Shown in pieces: positions 34,844-47,852 of a stretch of DNA of 64,000 nucleotides. The position numbers were made by a program, and so were the translations under genes. Origin of the DNA: UBA7672 sp038326205 (GTDB lineage Bacteria > Pseudomonadota > Alphaproteobacteria > Caulobacterales > Hyphomonadaceae); contig JBBQJV010000015.1 in the NCBI GenBank assembly GCA_038326205.1, positions 1 to 64,000 of the forward strand. Reading direction: 5' to 3'. Under the pieces are notes generated by a model. The model searched no databases and was not told the origin of the DNA. It saw only the letters and a list, made by a program, of their open reading frames with translations. The number at the start of each line of letters is the position of its first letter. Within the stretch, counting starts at the first letter, position 1.

Positions 34844-35012
34844 GGCGACTAGAATTGTCCTGCAATTGATGAGCGGCCGATGAATAGCCGCTTCCCGGCT
34901 GCCTTTGGGAACCAAGCCGCCACATGGACTTTGTGCCCCGATTCTGGTTTATCCCCCACCTGACCCGGAACACCCCCTATACTGGCTTGATGCACCGTTT
35001 CACGAGGCAAGT

Positions 35013-36002
35013 ATGACCGGCAAAATCGTTACCGTTTTTGGCGGTTCTGGCTTTCTCGGGCGCCATGTCGTCCGGGCGCTGTGCCGTCAGGGGTGGCGCG
35101 TGCGTGTGGCGACGCGCCGCCCCCACCTTGCCGGCGATGTGAAACTGGCGGGCGATGTCGGGCAGGTTCAGCTGGTTCAGGCCAATGTCCGCAACCGTCC
35201 CTCGATCAAGCGCGCGCTCCAAAACGCCGACGCAGTCATCAACATGGTCGGCATCCTGACCGAAAGCAGCGCCCAGTCCTTCCACGGCACGCAGGCTGTG
35301 GGCGCCGCCAACATCGCGCAACTCGCGGCTGAAGCTGGGATCAAGCAGTTTGCGCTGGTCTCCGCCATTGGCGCATCGGCCAAGTCGCGCGCGCGCTACG
35401 CCTCGACCAAGGCCGAAGCCGAAGCGGCAACGCTGGCCGCCATTCCGACCGCAAGCATCCTGCGTCCCTCGATCATGTTCGGACCCGAAGATGGCTTCTT
35501 CACGCGCTTTGCCGAACTCGCGCGGATGAGCCCGTTCCTGCCGCTGATCGGCGCGTCGACGAAATTCCAGCCAGTCTATGTCGGTGATGTCGCGGAGGGC
35601 GTAGCCAACGCGCTGTCGACGCCAACAGCCGCCGGAAAGACCTACGAGCTCGGCGGGCCGCGGGTCTACACAATGAAGGAGCTGCTGCAGTACATCCTGC
35701 GCGAGATCGATCGTCCGCGCATGCTGTTGCCCCTGCCTGTGCCGGTTGCAGCGCCCATGGGTTACATCATCGGCGCGCTGTCGCGGCTCAATCCCTTTTT
35801 CGGACCGCCGCTGACCGGCGATCAGGTCCAGATGCTCAAGACAGACAACATCGTCTCTCCCGGTTTCGGAACGCTGGCCGACCTTGGCGTTGGCAATCTT
35901 GAGACCGTGGAAGCGATCACGCCGACCTATCTGTGGCGTCACCGCCCGCACGGCCAGTTCCAGCCGCCACGCGTGGACGAAACCGCCCGCGTCGATGCCT
36001 GA
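35013..36002 (+). CDS. NDUFA9-like NAD(P)-binding complex I-associated protein
   Basis: About 329 residues. Start ATG 35013 follows a GAGGCAAG ribosome site; the longer frame from 34905 is not family-like. The Rossmann motif VTVFGGSGFLGRHVVRAL is at the N-terminus and the extended SDR has an ASTKAEAEAATLA segment and an ILRPSIMFGPEDGFF block. This matches the alphaproteobacterial relatives of the mitochondrial complex I subunit NDUFA9. It lacks the full Tyr-x3-Lys catalytic pair, consistent with a structural or ubiquinone-related role. Confidence 0.85.
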   Translation: MTGKIVTVFGGSGFLGRHVVRALCRQGWRVRVATRRPHLAGDVKLAGDVGQVQLVQANVRNRPSIKRALQNADAVINMVGILTESSAQSFHGTQAVGAANIAQLAAEAGIKQFALVSAIGASAKSRARYASTKAEAEAATLAAIPTASILRPSIMFGPEDGFFTRFAELARMSPFLPLIGASTKFQPVYVGDVAEGVANALSTPTAAGKTYELGGPRVYTMKELLQYILREIDRPRMLLPLPVPVAAPMGYIIGALSRLNPFFGPPLTGDQVQMLKTDNIVSPGFGTLADLGVGNLETVEAITPTYLWRHRPHGQFQPPRVDETARVDA

Positions 36003-36084
36003 CGCGGCAAGCCCGAACGCTGCTTGCATCCTGCCTCTCTGCCGCTAGCCTCTCTGCTGGCGGGATCGGACGGGGAGCGGGACA

Positions 36085-36417
36085 ATGGACAAGCTGGCAG
36101 TCGACTATTCCGGCATGAATCTGGGAATTCTGGTGCTGTGGCTGCTCATCGCCACGGTGGCTGGATTCGCGGCGCGCAAGATTGTGCGGGGGCGGCCGGT
36201 TTTCGGACTCTGGGGGGATATCGGCTTTGCGCTGCTGGGTGTCTTCCTGATGGGCACGCTGATGAAGGCCTTCAACTTCTCGCTGACCGACTGGATCAAG
36301 AGCATCGACCTTGGACCTCTCAACGACGTGACGCACTGGGTCGATATCGCGCTTGTCGCGTTCATCGGCGCGCTGGTGCTGCGCGGCATCCTGCGACCAA
36401 TCACTGGCAGAGGTTGA
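36085..36417 (+). CDS. GlsB/YeaQ-like small membrane protein
   Basis: A 110-residue protein with three hydrophobic segments: around 12-28 (LGILVLWLLIATVAGFAA), 45-60 (GFALLGVFLMGTL) and 88-103 (IALVAFIGALVLRGIL). A charged turn (ARKIVRGRPVFGLWGDI) resembles the transglycosylase-associated/GlsB family but is divergent. Function unknown. Adjacent to the Amj flippase gene in a convergent layout. Confidence 0.6.
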   Translation: MDKLAVDYSGMNLGILVLWLLIATVAGFAARKIVRGRPVFGLWGDIGFALLGVFLMGTLMKAFNFSLTDWIKSIDLGPLNDVTHWVDIALVAFIGALVLRGILRPITGRG

Positions 36418-36422
36418 GCGCG

Positions 36423-37223
36423 TCAGATGTGACGCGCGATTTCCGCGATCAGCATCGCCGTCGGCACCAGCAGCAGTTGCGCCAGAGCCGTGCCGACAAT
36501 GCGGCTGCCCGATAGCCACACGACCGCGCGGCGAAACTGCGCTTCGGAAATGCGGCCTTCCACAACATCGTCGGTCATGATCGACAGTTGTGGATCGATC
36601 AGCACGAACAGCAGGATCGTGGCGACGCCATTGATCACGGCCGACAGCGACAAAGCCGTCACGCGGAATTCTGGCGCGATGAAGCCGGCATAGAGTGACG
36701 CGAAGACGCCGACCGTAAGGAAGGCCTGCGCCGCCACGTTGAGAATGATCACATTCCACGACACCACGGACTTTTCCCTGAAGCCCTTTACGTGCTCCGT
36801 TGACGGCATGGTTACAGAGGTCTTGATGTAGTTCAGTCCGCCGCGCGCGAAGGCATGCATGATCAGCTTCGGGATCGAGCGGTTGGCGTGGAAGTGCTGA
36901 ATGGCGCGTGTGAACAGGCGCTGAGTCGTTGGCACCAGCAGCGTGCCGGCGATGGCGGCCAGCGTCGCAGAGAACATCAGCACCTGGAAATCCCAGAACA
37001 ACGCCTCGCCATTGTTGAGCAGGTTTAGCTCGATGCGCTTTGACAGGAACGGTCCCTGGAACGAGTTGGCCGCGCGCGAGACCAGCACCAGCACGTTGAA
37101 GAGCGCGAATGAGACCGCGATCTTGCGCGTTCGCACTCCGGCGATGCGCGCCGCATAGGCCAGCGCCCCGATCAGGTAGATCACGAAGGTGAGGCCGCAC
37201 AGAACGATCAGCTGGGTGTCCAT
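36423..37223 (-). CDS. amj: Amj-family lipid II flippase (DUF2837)
   Basis: A 266-residue membrane protein with about six helices. Its N-terminus LCGLTFVIYLIGALAYAARIAGVRT, then IAVSFALFNVLVLVSRAANSFQGP, is the hallmark of the Amj family first described in Bacillus subtilis as an alternate lipid II flippase to MurJ. It lies 24 bp downstream of uppP on the same strand, so both undecaprenyl-carrier steps appear coupled. The usual MurJ is not in the window. Function by family; not tested here. Confidence 0.85.
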   Translation of the reverse strand: MDTQLIVLCGLTFVIYLIGALAYAARIAGVRTRKIAVSFALFNVLVLVSRAANSFQGPFLSKRIELNLLNNGEALFWDFQVLMFSATLAAIAGTLLVPTTQRLFTRAIQHFHANRSIPKLIMHAFARGGLNYIKTSVTMPSTEHVKGFREKSVVSWNVIILNVAAQAFLTVGVFASLYAGFIAPEFRVTALSLSAVINGVATILLFVLIDPQLSIMTDDVVEGRISEAQFRRAVVWLSGSRIVGTALAQLLLVPTAMLIAEIARHI

Positions 37224-37247
37224 GATCCGCTCCAGATTTGTTGCGGC

Positions 37248-38066
37248 TTAGCCGTGGAGCGCGCCCGCATAGATGGCCGCAAGCCCGGTCCCACCCACAA
37301 GGATGCGCCACCAGCCGAACAGCGCGAAGCCGCGCTTCTGCACGAAGTCGAGCATCAGGCGGATGACGATCAGGCCGAAGATGAACGAGGCGACGAAGCC
37401 GATTGCGATGATGCCGAGATTGTCGCCGGTCAGAAAATCACGGCTCTCCCAGAAATCGAGAACAAACGCGCCGACCATGATCGGGATGGCGAGGAAGAAG
37501 GAGAACTCAGCCGCCGCGCGCTTGTTGATCCGCAGCATCATGGAGCCGACGATGGTTGAGCCCGATCGCGACACGCCGGGGATGATCGACAGCACCTGGA
37601 AGGTTCCGATCACCGCCGCCTTCCAGAGCGGCAGGTTCATTGCTGTGTGCTCGGTAGGCGCTGGGGCGATGCGGTCGATGACCAGCAGAACGACGCCGCC
37701 GATCACCAGCGACCAGCATATCAGCGCGAGGCTCTCGAACAGGTAGTGCTTGATGAAGTCGTGCAGCAGGAAGCCCGCCGCAAAAGCGGGTATGCACGCG
37801 ATGATCACCGACAGCGCAAACCGGCGCGAGGACGGATCGCTCGGCAGCGTCACCAGCACATGCCAGAGCCGCCCGAAATAGAGCAACACCACGGCCAGGA
37901 TCGCGCCCAACTGGATCACCACGGTGAACGTCGTCCAGAATTCGGACTGGAGCCCCAGCGCCGTCTGCGCCAGCAGCAGGTGGCCGGTGGAGGAGACAGG
38001 AATGAACTCTGTCAGGCCCTCGACCAGGCCGAGCAGGATCGCCTGCAGGATCGTCGTTGAGTCCAT
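37248..38066 (-). CDS. uppP: undecaprenyl-diphosphatase UppP (BacA)
   Basis: A 272-residue membrane enzyme that regenerates undecaprenyl phosphate. Two catalytic regions are clear: LVEGLTEFIPVSSTGHLLL at residues 13-31 and PGVSRSGSTIVGSM near residue 155. Seven or more hydrophobic helices follow the usual pattern. It also gives bacitracin resistance in other bacteria. Cotranscribed with the Amj flippase. Confidence 0.95.
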   Translation of the reverse strand: MDSTTILQAILLGLVEGLTEFIPVSSTGHLLLAQTALGLQSEFWTTFTVVIQLGAILAVVLLYFGRLWHVLVTLPSDPSSRRFALSVIIACIPAFAAGFLLHDFIKHYLFESLALICWSLVIGGVVLLVIDRIAPAPTEHTAMNLPLWKAAVIGTFQVLSIIPGVSRSGSTIVGSMMLRINKRAAAEFSFFLAIPIMVGAFVLDFWESRDFLTGDNLGIIAIGFVASFIFGLIVIRLMLDFVQKRGFALFGWWRILVGGTGLAAIYAGALHG

Positions 38067-38152
38067 GACTGTGTGTCCGGAGTTGGTGTCAGTTGACGCG
38101 GGTGTCGCCCCTTTATGGTGGATGTTGGGTTACCTGCGCTATTTGTCTCTTT

Positions 38153-38236
38153 TGGTTCTTATTGATGAGGTGAACGCCTCCGTATGCTAAATCTCTGATC
38201 ACGCATGGCCATTTTTTGATCCATATGGTTCTTATT
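38153..38236. promoter_or_regulatory. direct repeats in the gltD upstream region
   Basis: TGGTTCTTATT occurs at 38153-38163 and again at 38226-38236, 73 bp apart and in the AT-rich stretch ahead of gltD. This may be a pair of regulator-binding sites for the glutamate synthase genes. No sigma-54 promoter (GG-N10-GC) was convincing. Confidence 0.35.
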
Positions 38237-38309
38237 AGCAGAAATCCGATTGCGTTGGCCTGTCCAGTTGGGCATTGAAGTGCCTCGCGTCCCCTAATCC
38301 GGTGCTCTC

Positions 38310-39761
38310 ATGGCGCAACAGCGCATGCTCTCGTTCGTCGCCGTGGGTCAGCAGACGCCTGAAAAGCGTGAGGCTGACGAACGCCGCTCCGATTTCCACG
38401 AGATCTACGCGGATTTCATCGAAGCGAAGGCGAATGAGCAGTCCTCGCGCTGTTCGCAGTGCGGCGTGCCGTTTTGTCAGACGCATTGTCCGCTCGGAAA
38501 CAACATTCCGGACTGGCTGATGCTGACAGCCAACGGCAGGCTGGAAGAGGCCTACGAGCTCTCCGCCGCTACTTCGAACATGCCCGAGATCTGTGGCCGC
38601 ATCTGCCCACAGGACCGGCTTTGCGAAGGCGGCTGCGTCATCGAACAATCAGGCCACGGCGCCGTCACCATCGGCGCAGTCGAGCGCTACATCACCGACA
38701 CCGCCTGGGAACGCGGCTGGGTGCAACCGATCAAACCCCTACGCAACCACTCGCAAAGCATCGGCATCATCGGCGCAGGCCCCGCTGGCTTGTCAGCCGC
38801 CGACGAACTGCGCTCTGCCGGCTATCGCGTGACCGTCTATGATCGGCACGACCGCGCCGGTGGCCTGCTGATCTATGGCATCCCGAACTTCAAGCTGGAG
38901 AAAGAGATCGTCGAGCGCCGCGTGAAACGCCTCGCCGATGGCGGTGTCGAATTCAAGCTGAACACCGACATCGGCAAGGACGTCACCTTTGCCGACCTGC
39001 GCTCGAAACACGATGCGATCTTGGTCGCAACCGGCGTCTACAAATCGAAAGAGCTGGCCGCGCCCGGCAGCGATGCCAAGGGCGTCCTGAAAGCGCTCGA
39101 CTATCTCATCGCTGCAAACCGCACCGGCCTTGGCGAGACGGTCGCGGATTTCGAAAGCGGCAGGCTAAATGCCGCGAAGAAGAACGTCGTCGTCATCGGC
39201 GGCGGCGACACTGCGATGGATTGCGTGCGCACAGCGATCCGCCAGGGCGCAAAATCCGTCACCTGCCTCTACCGCCGCGACCGCACGAACATGCCGGGCT
39301 CGCAGCGCGAAGTCGCCAACGCAGAGGAAGAGGGCGTCAAGTTCGACTGGCTCGCGGCGCCGCTTTCCGTTTCGGAAAAAAAGAGCGGCGGCGCCAAGGG
39401 CGTTCGCGCCGCGCGTATGCGCCTTGGTCCGCCGGATGCGTCGGGCCGCCAAGCGCCTGAAGAAATTCCCGGTTCGGACTACGAAACAAAGGCTGATATG
39501 GTCATCAAGGCGCTGGGCTTCGATCCTGAGGACCTGCCAGCCCACTTCTCCGAATCCGCGCTCACGGTGAACCGCTGGGGTGGCGTCAAGGTCGACTACC
39601 GCTCGATGATGACGACCATGGATGGCGTCTTCGCCGCCGGCGACATCGTGCGCGGCGCATCGCTTGTCGTCTGGGCCATCAAGGAAGGCCGAGACGCCGC
39701 CGCCGCCATCGACGTCTACCTCAAGGCTCGCGACTCCTCCGCACGCGTGGCGGCGGAGTAG
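38310..39761 (+). CDS. gltD: glutamate synthase small subunit
   Basis: A 483-residue flavoprotein that takes electrons from NADPH. The N-terminal cluster-binding cysteines are C48, C51, C56 and C60 in CSQCGVPFCQTHCPLGNN. The FAD motif is GAGPAGLSAADELR near residue 155, and the NADPH motif is VVIGGGDTAMDCVR near 295. The C-terminal GDIVRGASLVVWAIKEGRDAA is typical. It is separated from gltB by a wrecked small gene and a GFA gene. Confidence 0.95.
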   Translation: MAQQRMLSFVAVGQQTPEKREADERRSDFHEIYADFIEAKANEQSSRCSQCGVPFCQTHCPLGNNIPDWLMLTANGRLEEAYELSAATSNMPEICGRICPQDRLCEGGCVIEQSGHGAVTIGAVERYITDTAWERGWVQPIKPLRNHSQSIGIIGAGPAGLSAADELRSAGYRVTVYDRHDRAGGLLIYGIPNFKLEKEIVERRVKRLADGGVEFKLNTDIGKDVTFADLRSKHDAILVATGVYKSKELAAPGSDAKGVLKALDYLIAANRTGLGETVADFESGRLNAAKKNVVVIGGGDTAMDCVRTAIRQGAKSVTCLYRRDRTNMPGSQREVANAEEEGVKFDWLAAPLSVSEKKSGGAKGVRAARMRLGPPDASGRQAPEEIPGSDYETKADMVIKALGFDPEDLPAHFSESALTVNRWGGVKVDYRSMMTTMDGVFAAGDIVRGASLVVWAIKEGRDAAAAIDVYLKARDSSARVAAE

Positions 39762-39765
39762 CGCA

Positions 39766-39970
39766 ATGGATGTCTATCAGCTCTCCTGCGACCTGAAGCC
39801 AGGCGTGCGCGACTATCAGTTCCTCGCCGCGCTCGACGGCTATCTCGGCGCGCAACGAGCCGGTCGAGGGCGCGCACCATGGCGTCAATTCCCTCGTCCG
39901 TAATTTCCAGGCCGCCCTCTATCGCGACTACCCCGATCCCCACCGCCAGCATGGCGAGGAGTGTTTCTGA
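39766..39970 (+). pseudogene. remnant of a DUF6614-like small gene with deletion and frameshift
   Basis: From ATG 39766 the frame reads MDVYQLSCDLKPGVRDYQFLAALDGYLG, then the text continues one frame over as RNEPVEGAHHGVNSLVRNFQAALYRDYPDPHRQHGEECF, ending at TGA 39968-39970. The two halves look like the start and end of a single roughly 110-residue family member (DUF6614 by memory), so the middle is deleted and the join, at a GCGCGC tract near 39850, is out of frame. It overlaps the next start in TGATG. It is placed between gltD and the GFA gene. Confidence 0.65.
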
Positions 39971-40394
39971 TGACGACACACACCGGACACTGCCTCTGCG
40001 GCGCGACCGCCTATGAAGGCAAAGGCGAGCCTCACATGCACGTCTGCCATTGCAGCAACTGCACGCGCTGGTCAGGCGGACCCTTCATCGGCCTGCGCTT
40101 CGCGGACGGCATCGCGATCACCACGCCCGACGCGCTGACGTGGTTCGCGTCGTCCGAATGGGCCGAGCGCGGATCGTGCAGCAAGTGCGGCAGCGTGATG
40201 TTCTACAAGCTGCGCGGAGAAACGTCCCCACAGGTCGTCAGCGCCGGTAGCCTTGACGCAGCGCCCGGCGTCGACATTTCTGAGCACATCTTCATCGAAG
40301 AGAAGCCCGCCTATTACGACTTCGCCGACAGCGCCCCGCGCGTCACCGGCGCGGAAGTCTTTGAACGTTTCACCGGTCCACAGGGCGACCAGCC

Positions 40395-40398
<4 letters not shown>
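39970..40398 (+). CDS. GFA-family protein (CENP-V/glutathione-dependent formaldehyde-activating fold), copy 1
   Basis: About 142 residues starting MTTHTGHCLCGATAY, with zinc-binding cysteines in HCLCG, VCHCSNC and CSKCGS. This is the GFA fold used by glutathione-dependent formaldehyde-activating enzyme, although most family members have no proven substrate. The start lies in a TGATG overlap with the remnant gene. Its stop overlaps gltB start by four bases (ATGA type), so translation may be coupled. Confidence 0.85.
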
Positions 40399-44948
<4,550 letters not shown>

Positions 44949-44955
44949 CTCCGAT

Positions 44956-45240
44956 ATGCAATTCGCCAAACGTCTTCGCGAGCCGGTGATGCAGGGTGAG
45001 GTCACGTGCTCGGTGCGCATCTGGCAATCGCCGCGCGTGAAGGTTGGCGGACACTATGCGCTCGGGCCGGGCGCAATCGAGGTGACGTCACTGAAGCGGA
45101 TCGGACTCGCCGACATCACGCCCACACTCGCCCTGCGCTCAGGCTTTGCCGGCGTCGTCGATCTTCTGAAAATCGCCAAGCACGGCGCCGGCGAGAACGT
45201 CTATCTCGTCGAGTTCGTGTACCACGACACTCGCGTGTGA
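44956..45240 (+). CDS. ASCH-domain protein
   Basis: A 94-residue protein (MQFAKRLREPVMQGEVTCSVRIW) resembling the ASCH/PUA-like fold: KVGGHYALGPGAIEVTSLKRIGLADITP and the C-terminal GENVYLVEFVYHDTRV. ASCH proteins are proposed to bind RNA or modified nucleosides. It follows gltB by 7 bp and may be on the same transcript. Function otherwise unknown. Confidence 0.72.
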   Translation: MQFAKRLREPVMQGEVTCSVRIWQSPRVKVGGHYALGPGAIEVTSLKRIGLADITPTLALRSGFAGVVDLLKIAKHGAGENVYLVEFVYHDTRV

Positions 45241-45247
45241 GGTCGGT

Positions 45248-45568
45248 CTAGTCTTTCCGCCAGGGCGACTTGATGGTGTAGCCCTGCTCTACTGGCGGCG
45301 CTGTTGGCATGGACTGCGTCGAGAACGTGTCGCCGCCCGAAGGGATCTCGAAGCCGGCAATCTGCTTCGGTGGCACGATCTGGAACCCCAGCGCATTGAA
45401 CAGCGCGATGAACCCAACGAACGACAAGATCGTCGTGGCCACCACCTGCGCAAAGATACGCGTGATCAATCCACGGAAAAAGAACGCCGCGCTCAAAGCA
45501 GCGACCGTGCTGCCGCCAAGCCCGGCGAGGCCCGCCACCGTCGCAAGATCGAAATCAAGACCGCCCAT
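45248..45568 (-). CDS. small membrane protein
   Basis: About 106 residues from ATG 45568 (MGGLDFDLATVAGLAGLGGS). Two hydrophobic segments lie around 9-32 and 42-60 (FAQVVATTILSFVGFIALFNAL), then a Pro-rich soluble tail ending SPWRKD. A longer frame to 45631 is less plausible. No family recognised. Confidence 0.55.
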   Translation of the reverse strand: MGGLDFDLATVAGLAGLGGSTVAALSAAFFFRGLITRIFAQVVATTILSFVGFIALFNALGFQIVPPKQIAGFEIPSGGDTFSTQSMPTAPPVEQGYTIKSPWRKD

Positions 45569-45675
45569 CGCATCCTCCCAAACAGCCGCGTACCCCCAAG
45601 CGTGGTAGGGAGGGTTGCTGCGACCCGTCAATCCGCGGGAGACTAGACGAAGTTCGCCCCAAGGAAACCTGCCCT

Positions 45676-46101
45676 ATGTCAGCTATTCCTCGGCCAACCA
45701 ATCAGGGGCCAACCTCTCACGGCTCATGTCATTGCGGCGCTGTCAGGTTCACGGTCGCGGGCGACCTCACGGATGCCTACACCTGCTCTTGCTCGTTGTG
45801 TTCGAAGAAGAACGCGCTGATGGCGACCGTCCATGAAAGCCGTCTCACCATCACGGCGGGCGAGGACAAGCTCGGGCTTTACCAGTGGAATGCGCGCATA
45901 GCGAAACACTATTTCTGCTTGGTTTGCGGCATCTATCCGTTTCACCCGAAGCGTTCGATGCCCGATCATTACGGTCTCAACCTCAAGGCTCTGGACGATT
46001 TCGACCGGGCCGCGCTGCCCGTCCGCGATGCTGAAGGCCAGGGCATGCCCATCGTCGATCCGAACGCCCGCGAGGCGTGGCTGGGCCCGCGCCAGACATG
46101 A
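45676..46101 (+). CDS. GFA-family protein, copy 2
   Basis: A 141-residue protein with the same zinc-ligand plan as copy 1: SCHCGAVRF, CSCSLCSKKNAL and FCLVCGIYPFHP. It differs strongly from copy 1 outside the cysteines, so it is an older paralogue. The YPFHPKRSMPDHYGLNLKALD tail fits a subgroup of the family. Substrate unknown. Confidence 0.85.
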   Translation: MSAIPRPTNQGPTSHGSCHCGAVRFTVAGDLTDAYTCSCSLCSKKNALMATVHESRLTITAGEDKLGLYQWNARIAKHYFCLVCGIYPFHPKRSMPDHYGLNLKALDDFDRAALPVRDAEGQGMPIVDPNAREAWLGPRQT

Positions 46102-46111
46102 CGGCTTGCCA

Positions 46112-46142
46112 TTTTTACCCGGGTATTATATCCGGGTAAAAA
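46112..46142. promoter_or_regulatory. 11-bp inverted repeat upstream of GIY-YIG gene
   Basis: TTTTTACCCGG (46112-46122) and CCGGGTAAAAA (46132-46142) flank GTATTATAT, which resembles a -10 element. A protein bound there would cover the promoter, so it looks like an autoregulatory operator, 25 bp before the GIY-YIG start. It could also form a hairpin, but the T-tract is on the wrong side for a terminator on the plus strand. Confidence 0.6.
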
Positions 46143-46166
46143 GCCTCGCAAAAAGGTAGTGGCGCC

Positions 46167-46511
46167 ATGGTCGACAAATCCCGCCGCCAGGAATTGCTCC
46201 AGCAATTCTCCGAACGCCCGCCGCAGAACGGTATCTTTGCTTTGCGCAACACCAAAACCGGTGAAGTGTGGGTCGGGCACAGCAAGAATATCGACAAGCA
46301 GCAGAACAGCCTGTGGACCCGCCTCTCCGGCCCGCTGAGCGCCAACAAGGATGTGCAGGCTTCGTGGAAAGCCCACGGCGCAGACGCCTTCAGCTATGAA
46401 ATCCTCGAGCGCATTTCGGAGACCGACCCGCACGTACTCGAACGGCTTCGATCCGAACGCGCCGAACACTGGCGCAAACAGCTCAATGCGGGGACGGTGA
46501 AGGGGTCGTGA
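46167..46511 (+). CDS. GIY-YIG nuclease-family protein
   Basis: A 114-residue protein with a stand-alone GIY-YIG-like domain: NGIFALRNTKTGEVWVGHSKNI is the modified GIY-x-YIG region (GIF and WVG), followed by a Arg/Lys-rich stretch (WTRLSGPLSANKDVQASW) and HGADAFSYEILERI. The catalytic residues of the family are only partly visible, so it may be inactive or a specialised variant. Its 3' end overlaps the decayed DUF2233 gene. Confidence 0.75.
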   Translation: MVDKSRRQELLQQFSERPPQNGIFALRNTKTGEVWVGHSKNIDKQQNSLWTRLSGPLSANKDVQASWKAHGADAFSYEILERISETDPHVLERLRSERAEHWRKQLNAGTVKGS

Positions 46512-47043
46512 CGACGACCAGAGGCCCGAGCGGGAAGCACGCATCCATTCGCTTGAGCGATGGCGCCCGCAGGCTCGAAACCGCGCCGTCGAAATAGAGT
46601 GCACTGGCGCTCTTCAGGTCGTCGCGAAAGAACCGCGCCATGTGATCTCCGCTGATGCCAACACCGTTTTGCACACAACGGGAATCGCAATCGCCGCTGA
46701 AAGCGAGATGCAGGTTTCAACCACCACCAGCATCGGCCCGGACTGTGTCGCCCACACTGCCTCGGGCTTTGCGGCAAGATAGGCGTCAGTCGCCATCACA
46801 TGGGGATCGCTTGCCGCGTCGACCCAGAACACACCATTCGGTTTCAGGTGGAAATTGCCCGGCGCGTCCGTCGTGCTGATTGCGTGAAGCTCCTGCCGGT
46901 TCTCGACATAGAGCCCGATCGGCGATCCGGCAGTGTCGAACATTCCCGCGTTCATCGCGAATGCGTCGTCCGCCTCCGCAAGCGGAAAGACCAAGCATGA
47001 GTATCACGAAACCTACGAGGCGGATGTCCGCGGTGTCGGTCAA
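46483..47043 (-). pseudogene. decayed DUF2233 (phosphodiester glycosidase-like) gene
   Basis: Three frames carry pieces of one DUF2233 protein. A signal peptide (RLVGFVILMLGLSACGG) is followed, one frame over, by AFAMNAGMFDTAGSPIGLYVENRQELHAI and then GNFHLKPNGVFWVD and WATQSGPMLVV. A further shift near 46697 gives NLHLAFSGDCDSRCVQNGVGIS and RFFRDDLKSASALYFDGAVSSL. At least two frameshifts are needed, and segments between the signal and the first core block, and near GVGIS, appear missing. The 3' end overlaps the GIY-YIG gene. Confidence 0.72.
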
Positions 47044-47081
47044 TTCCAGCGTTGTGGAAAGTCTACCGGCGCTGGCGAATC

Positions 47082-47816
47082 CTAGATTTTCACCGCGGGA
47101 AGCGCGTTGAAGGCGGTCCGCAGCGAGGTCGCCCACGAGTCGCTGATTTGGCGAAACTCCGGGTGGTCGCTTTCGATGCGCTGGGTCTTCGCCCTGAATT
47201 CGTTGACCGGTATCACGCATAGGTCGAGCGGCATACCGACCGACAGGTTGGAGCGAACGGTGGAATCCATACTCACTAGCGCCGCCTTGGTTGCTTCCTC
47301 GATCGTGGTGTCGGGGCGGATTACGCGGTCGAGGATCGGCTTGCCATACTTGTGCTCGCCGATCTGCATGTAGGGCGTGTCTTCGCCCGCCTCGATAAAA
47401 TTTCCGGCTGTGTAGATCAAGAACAGGCGCAACTCGCCGCCCTTGCGCTGGCCGGCCATGATGACCGTGGCGTCTGCCGCCGAGCCCTGCGCCTCGATCT
47501 CGGCGCGGTCGCGCTTCTGCACCTCACGCATCGCCTCGCCGACCATCTGTGCGCCGCGATAGAGCGAATCGCAGGTCATCAGGCTTTCGATCTCGGGATC
47601 GACCCGGCTCTGCTTGACCTGCGTGGTCAGGTGCGTGACGACACCCTGCGTGATGCCGAGATTGCCCGCCGTCATCAGCGCAACAACGCGGTCGCCTGGC
47701 TCCTCGAACAGGAACATCTTGCGGAAACGAGCCACGTTATCGACGCCCGCGTTGGTGCGGGTATCCGAAAGCAGCACAAGTCCGGCCTTGAGCTTGAGGC
47801 CAACGCAGTAGGTCAT
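47082..47816 (-). CDS. Anbu (ancestral beta-subunit) proteasome-type peptidase
   Basis: A 244-residue Ntn-hydrolase of the proteasome/HslV superfamily. The N-terminus MTYCVGLKLKAGLVLLSDTRTNAG places the catalytic Thr at position 2 after Met removal, with the proteasome-type Lys/Asp nearby. The block VVALMTAGNLGITQGV is typical of Anbu. It is the last gene of a minus-strand run after transglutaminase, alpha-E and ATP-grasp genes, the known Anbu neighbourhood. Proteolytic substrates are unknown. Confidence 0.92.
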   Translation of the reverse strand: MTYCVGLKLKAGLVLLSDTRTNAGVDNVARFRKMFLFEEPGDRVVALMTAGNLGITQGVVTHLTTQVKQSRVDPEIESLMTCDSLYRGAQMVGEAMREVQKRDRAEIEAQGSAADATVIMAGQRKGGELRLFLIYTAGNFIEAGEDTPYMQIGEHKYGKPILDRVIRPDTTIEEATKAALVSMDSTVRSNLSVGMPLDLCVIPVNEFRAKTQRIESDHPEFRQISDSWATSLRTAFNALPAVKI

Positions 47817-47852
47817 TTCCGTCCTGATTCCCCGGCGTAGCTGCCGGCCCCA

